A stretch of 64,000 nt of DNA from Fratercula arctica (taxonomy: Eukaryota > Chordata > Aves > Charadriiformes > Alcidae): NCBI GenBank assembly GCA_947846985.1, contig CANTUZ010000004.1, forward strand, positions 78,006,159-78,070,158. The letters are read 5' to 3'. The notes below the pieces were generated by a model. That model was not told where the DNA came from, made no database searches, and worked only from the letters and a program-made list of their open reading frames with translations. How positions within the stretch are numbered: position 1 is the stretch's first letter; every line of letters starts with the position of its first letter. Positions 58,628 through 64,000 of the stretch are shown here, piece after piece. A program made the position numbers and the translations under genes.

Positions 58628-61600
58628 TAGAAAAAGATAGTCAAAGTTCTTCTGTCAGGGTCTTTATTGAGTGTGAAAATGCAACAATTTAACTAATAAG
58701 CTAAAATCTTTCCTAGAAAAAAAAAAAAAAAGGTTGTTTTTTCTTTTTAAATCTGAATGTTATAACTTTGATTCTAAATAAAATAGAACATTAAAACAAG
58801 TTTCATCGATGTTGCCTTATTACACCTTATTCCAGGCAAAAAATGTTTTCCTTCATCAAACAAAGCAGAACTTTAGGAAGCAAACCAGGAAAAAACAGAC
58901 CCCAAAACAACAGTGACAGGGAGCAACTGCAGACCACTGCCAGTGTCATATTTCTGCTCCCAAAAGGCAAAAAAATGTTTACTTGGTTGGTCTAATAGAC
59001 AGAATCACTAACTATGCACACGTGCACAAAGGGAGAGGGAGGAAGTCAGTCACACAGAACATCACAATCCGCTGGGACACAAGGTCACATCCAGTAGTGG
59101 AACAAAAGAAATCATTTCAATCAGGTTGTTTTGAAGTGAAATAGCTTGTGCCCTAGCGGAGCCGAGTCAGTTCCACCACAATGGCCAAGTCGCTAATTCA
59201 ATAAAAAGTCACAAAAAATTTTATTTCCAAGTTTTTTTTCCTTGCTGACTGTTGCCACTTGCTGATTCTTCGAATGAACGTGGCAATGGACCAAAATCAA
59301 TCAATCGAAATACCCCTCTCTGCTGCCCTTGCTTTTTGTGTACATGGAACTCTCAACTGGAAGAGCTGTATGACGCTATGATATTTCTTAATTTTCCTTT
59401 GTCTTAAATCTTGTCCTATCATTTATTCCTCCATTGCTTTACAAAATATGTAACGCTACGGTCTTAACATTTACACGTTCATTTTCCATGTAGTCACAGA
59501 CAGGCGAAATGCAAGGCAAAAAGGCAAACCTGATACAAAATATAATTGCAGTCTTGTACGAATAAAGAAATAAACCAATAAAACCCCCCACCTCCTAGCA
59601 CAAAACATGTAGGGCGTAACATTTTTGGCACACGGTAAGTCTGTGAAAGAAAGAGTTTTTGTCAAATTGACTCACGGAACATTCAGATTGACAATGGAAT
59701 GACTTTTAACTTTTTATATTCTGTGGATATTTGTATAGATGGCTACAGAAAAGGTAGAGGAATTAAAAACTGTTAGTTTAAAAAGCCTCTTTATTTTTGT
59801 TTCTTCTCTTTGTTTGAAAACATCCACGGATCCACTTGCTACGTACAAAAGCGGACTTTTTCCTGAATAGCCTTTATACTTATATGTATTTCTACATGTA
59901 TGTAAAAAGATATGGATGTGCGCACACACAGAGTGGTGCGTGATAACCTACGCGACAAGGGAGGGAGATGCAGGTGTTGAATGTGGTGGGTTTGATGGAA
60001 ATAGCACGAATTCTGCTGATTTGTCTATGGTCCTGTAACAGACACAGGATACACACACAGACCAGAAAGAGAGAGATAAAACATCGTGCTGGTGGTTAGT
60101 TTAGCAGAAGCCAGAACAACAGCAGGGACACCACCACCAACAGGACCAACCACAGGTTATATATATCATAACCAACAGGACACCACCACAGCCTAACTAA
60201 AGCCATGCCAAAAAGGGAGTAAAAATAAATTAAGGGATGTAAATTCTAAAAATCAGAAGTCGTGGGACACTTAAGTCCAACATAAATGGGAGACAGAAAA
60301 AAAAAAAAATCTAATCCTGTTAAAGTGTTCTCAAATAAGAAGCGAATTTGAAATTTCCATTAGCACACTTCACTCTTATTGCAAGTTAATGTAACCCAGG
60401 AAACAGGATTTCTCCTAGCGAGTGTTGTTTTATTTTATGGACAGGATAGTGCTGCTCTGGGCACTTGGGCTGTCAAATTATTTATCTGTTATTGCTGGTG
60501 CTCTCTGGATTTCTCCCCTCCCCTCCCCAGTGCTTGTGGGACACAAGAATAGAAAAATGCTAATACTATAATGAAACCAGGTTGTTCTCTGCAGCTGAAA
60601 GAACTCTTGCAAATCTGGAGTCACCAGATTGATTTAGCAGCTTTAGTCCCACTTGTGCTCTCTCTTCATGTGCCCGTGCATCTGGGGAGGCAGACATCGG
60701 CCTCACCTACAGGAGTCCCGTTCTGATGGAGCAGTGCTTCAGGATTAAAGCAAAGATTATAGAAAATCAGTCACAGCTGATACAAGAATAATATGAAATT
60801 ACCTGCATATGGATTTCGGAAGGTGTATCTGTCCTGTAGATAATATTTTAGTGGGTGTATCGCCTAACAGAAATTGCAGGGCCAATGTTTTTGGCGGCAG
60901 AGTTGAAGGTCTAAACACTGAAAGGAACTGGCAATTCCATTCCAGTTCAAAAGAACTTTTTTTTATCGTCACTTGACCTGAAGTTCTTCATACAGACACA
61001 CTTTTTTTGAATGAAAGAACACAACTCCCCTGGATTTGTAAAAGTTCTTCCTGCTTCACTATATGGAATTTCTAGGTATGAAGAGGCTTTGCAAGGAAAA
61101 GGTGTTACTAAATACCTTGATGAATAGCTACGAATATTTCTGGTAGAGATCAGATAAACCTTGACAAAAGGGTCTTTCTATGGGTAAGAACAGCCCTTCG
61201 GTTCCCTTTTAGCTGGGGCGAACAAGCCGAGTGACTAGGGAAAGCCAAATTTTCCTGTATGGCAGGACATCTCCGACATCGCGATCTCTGTGATCGCACA
61301 CCTGGAGTTCAAGACTAGACCACACACAGGGCGGCGAAGCTGTTTGAAATTTGACTTTCAAAACAGGTACAAGAAGCATGTTGTCACACCACTGGAAAAA
61401 TTCAGACAGGTTATTTAAGATAGGCTAAACTGGAGGGTACAGCTTGTATGGTAACCAACGACGTACGGCTTTAATGAGATGAAAGATTTGAAAGGGTTAT
61501 TTGCAAACTGTCTAATAATAAGTAATTTCAGATGTCTCAAGGCCAGTCATAGGGAGAATGCAGTCGTTTATAGTTTTATAATCTTTGTGACATGGTGCCC

Positions 61601-64000
61601 TCCAGCAAGCACAGAATGGGTCCTATTTCAGTTGTTTTAAAAGACCTGAATGTATCAGAATAAAGTTGGTCTCAGCATGTTAAAACAGCATGAAATACAT
61701 TCCCTTGCAAATTGTTTACAGAAAAAATGTGTTTATGGAAATGTATCACTGATTAAAATTACTAAAGGTAAAAGACTCTCTCTGAGTCTTTTAATTGTAT
61801 TTCTTCCTAGAGTGTGGCTAGTAAGGATGCTATTCCAAACTCCCACTATGAAAAATAATAATAAAGCAGTTTTTTTCTTTCAACTACTGTTTTCCCTAAC
61901 TATTTGGAAAATTCTGGTTTTAAAAAAGCTCATGGCTCCCTTGATTAACAAAATCCAGCTTTACTCCTGTGAGTTTTGGTGCTGTGAACAGGCGCAGCTT
62001 TTTTGTAGCTTGAAAACAAAGGCTGTTGGAATTGCGTCTTAAAACCACCTCAGTGAAGAAGATGCTTGGATTCTGAAGATGATTGCTTATGCTCGCTCAT
62101 TATTGAGACTGGACGCGGAAACCTGAGGAGTGTCAAATCAACAGACCAGAATTAAACGAAAAGGGGTAGAGAAAGTAAATTGAGACCTCAAATACATTCC
62201 TACTCCAATTAGTCAAAATCCTGTCAATTACTGTAAAAAGCTCCTTTGTTTGAAACAATAAGTTTTCACAGGAAGTGAAATAACTTTCTTAATTTGGAAA
62301 TTTCTCCTTTTCTTAATTTAAGCAGTCGTGACAACCAGATAATTAACTTAGCCTACCACAATTAGTCAGAAGTTGAAATATTCGGATTAGAATGGCGTGA
62401 CTGGTGCGTTTTTTGTTATGCCAAGAGACAGCAATATTCTGGATTGCATCTAGAACTACTGAAATAGAGTTATTCATTGTATGGTACACACTGTATGTGA
62501 GTTTTGATTTTTAATCTACCGTGTGATCAAAGCAATAGCGGGAGCAGGATTTGCCCCAGGTTCCCTTCAGAGGTTAGCTGGGAAAACCCTCCATAGGAAA
62601 AAGGGAGCTGTGCCCTGTGTCGTGACACAATAATGCTGCAAAGTTCTTGTATGTTTCCAATCATTCCACGTACCCCAGAAGAGACGTGTGAAATAGCTTT
62701 CTAGAAAATCATTCAGAGCAAAAAAAGTATAAAAACATTAATGAAAGTATTCACACCGAACTGACTGAACTACGATTTTTTTTTTTCCCAGTAGAAACAT
62801 TTTACTTTCATGTTTTTAAATGAAAAATCTAATTTCCTCAAAATAAAAATTTTAAACACTTTTGGATTTCACCCAGAAACTAAAAATTTAAAAAGATCTG
62901 TTTCAAATGATTTTCACTTAAGTTTTCAGTCTGGGGGAAAAAAAAAAAAAAAAAAAAGCCATAACGATGAGTTATTTTCACAACTGTGTGCACAGAGTCT
63001 CGTTAAAAGCTGATTGTATTCTTCACATTTACCTGTTATTAACTGTCTGAATCTTCTGTGGAGAACGGGACTGGATACGGGAGGCTGTAGAATACGATCG
63101 TTAAAGGGAATCAAATTCTGCTCTGATGTAAAAATAAAATAAAATTACGCTGCCGGTCAGAGTTCCTAAAAGTCTTACAGACGCGTAGACAAAATGTGCC
63201 ATCTGAGTTTGGAGGCGCAGCATTATTGCAAACCAAAGCTAATTTATACATCTTGTGTTCCTTAGTACTAAGACATTTACAAGTAAACTGCTAAATATAA
63301 AAGATTACAAGTTCGCTGAATCAGAAGAACCTCAGCTTTTGGTATGATTAAGTTTTAATTGTATTTTTCCTTAGGGATCACTAGTAGCTAATACGCTCAA
63401 GAAAATAGGACTTTAAATAGCAGGAGTAGTAAAAGTCACCCCCCCATGCGCCATATTCTGACATGCTCGGCTGCCTAAGGCATCCTATCGCCTGCAGTTT
63501 CGAGAGTTCAGTTTTCATCAATGAAAAATCCATAAAAAAAAGCCTTAAGAAATGCTTATTTTTGAAATGACGGCTGCTTCAGCACGTGGTGTACCTGTTG
63601 TGACTCGCCGAGATGCCGCTGCCACGTCTGCTGACTTTTCCTGTGGTTTCTTTGCGAGAAACACCTTTTTGTGAGTCACAAACTCTGAATCACACACTTC
63701 TCAAATTTAATGATATGCATCTCACTGTCTGATAACAGCGATTGCAGTGAAGAGAGATTGCAGTTGCAAGCATTTAGAGTAACTTCTAACCTTATAAAAA
63801 GTCTTTTCCTTCATTTTTTGAGACTATTGAGCCTTTCTGCCAACTAATACAAATTTGTTCCCACCCTTTTCTCAGCCTGATCAAGGAGCTCTGGGCTGTA
63901 GAATGTGCGGAGGCATCACTCTGCAAGCAAACAGTGGCACATAACCAAAACTTGTGCTATAAATCAGCACAAATCAAACAAATTTGGGTCCTTTCTCCCA
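58628..64000. other. Unique AT-rich DNA, no gene recognised
   Basis: The last 5.4 kb holds A runs (58717, 60298, 62938 regions) and a small shuffled repeat near 60125-60189 (ACCAACAGGAC and GGACACCACCAC each twice). Open frames such as 61650-62042 (130 codons) have no domain or codon bias suggestive of a gene. Confidence 0.55.

Noticed and set aside
58264..58644. Possible host gene with a 126-residue product
   Set aside because: The sequence phrases are those of CR1 ORF2 and the 3' UTR; the frame breaks near its end.
61650..62042. 130-codon plus-strand open frame
   Set aside because: No signature and no conserved motif. It runs through AT-rich DNA with A/T runs.

Overview
The window is nuclear DNA from a bird. 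The evidence is direct. Fourteen copies or fragments of the CR1 LINE family are recognisable, several ending in the avian-type 3' tail of short ATTCTATG-like repeats. There are also two solo LTRs of endogenous retroviruses with TG...CA ends and 5-bp target duplications. The background is AT-rich, intron- or desert-like DNA with many A/T runs and short microsatellites. The LTR at 10.4 kb looks like a family I know from many non-galliform birds, so a neoavian species is my guess; the sequence does not fix the species.

I found no supportable protein-coding gene, tRNA, rRNA, snRNA or CRISPR array. All long open frames are short, lack recognisable domains, or lie inside repeats. The window is best read as an intergenic desert or the inside of very large intron(s).

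Layout. 0-2.3 kb: unique DNA, then an old minus-strand CR1 split by a plus-strand CR1. 2.3-10.4 kb: unique AT-rich DNA with one CR1 tail. 10.4-11.4 kb: a minus-strand solo LTR interrupted by a CR1 just upstream of its core promoter. 11.4-16.1 kb: unique DNA. 16.1-16.3 kb: probable retroviral leader with a primer-binding site. 16.5-17.0 kb: a 477-nt uninterrupted purine tract built from 6-, 11- and 5-base units. 17-34 kb: unique DNA with CR1 fragments at 18.2, 25.8, 29.6 and 31.4 kb. 34.1-34.8 kb: a CR1 ORF2 reverse-transcriptase fragment lacking its 3' end. 38.8-39.4 kb: a much older CR1. 46.1-47.6 kb: a CR1 tail and a CR1 of about 0.8 kb. 51.6 kb: a CR1 tail. 54.65-55.66 kb: a plus-strand solo LTR with an internal 34-bp tandem repeat. 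58.1-58.6 kb: the best-preserved CR1. 58.6-64 kb: unique AT-rich DNA.

There is no set of cooperating genes here. What the window offers is a layered record of transposition (element inside element, in both orientations), some unusual DNA-structure sequences, and local rearrangements. No new biological system was found.
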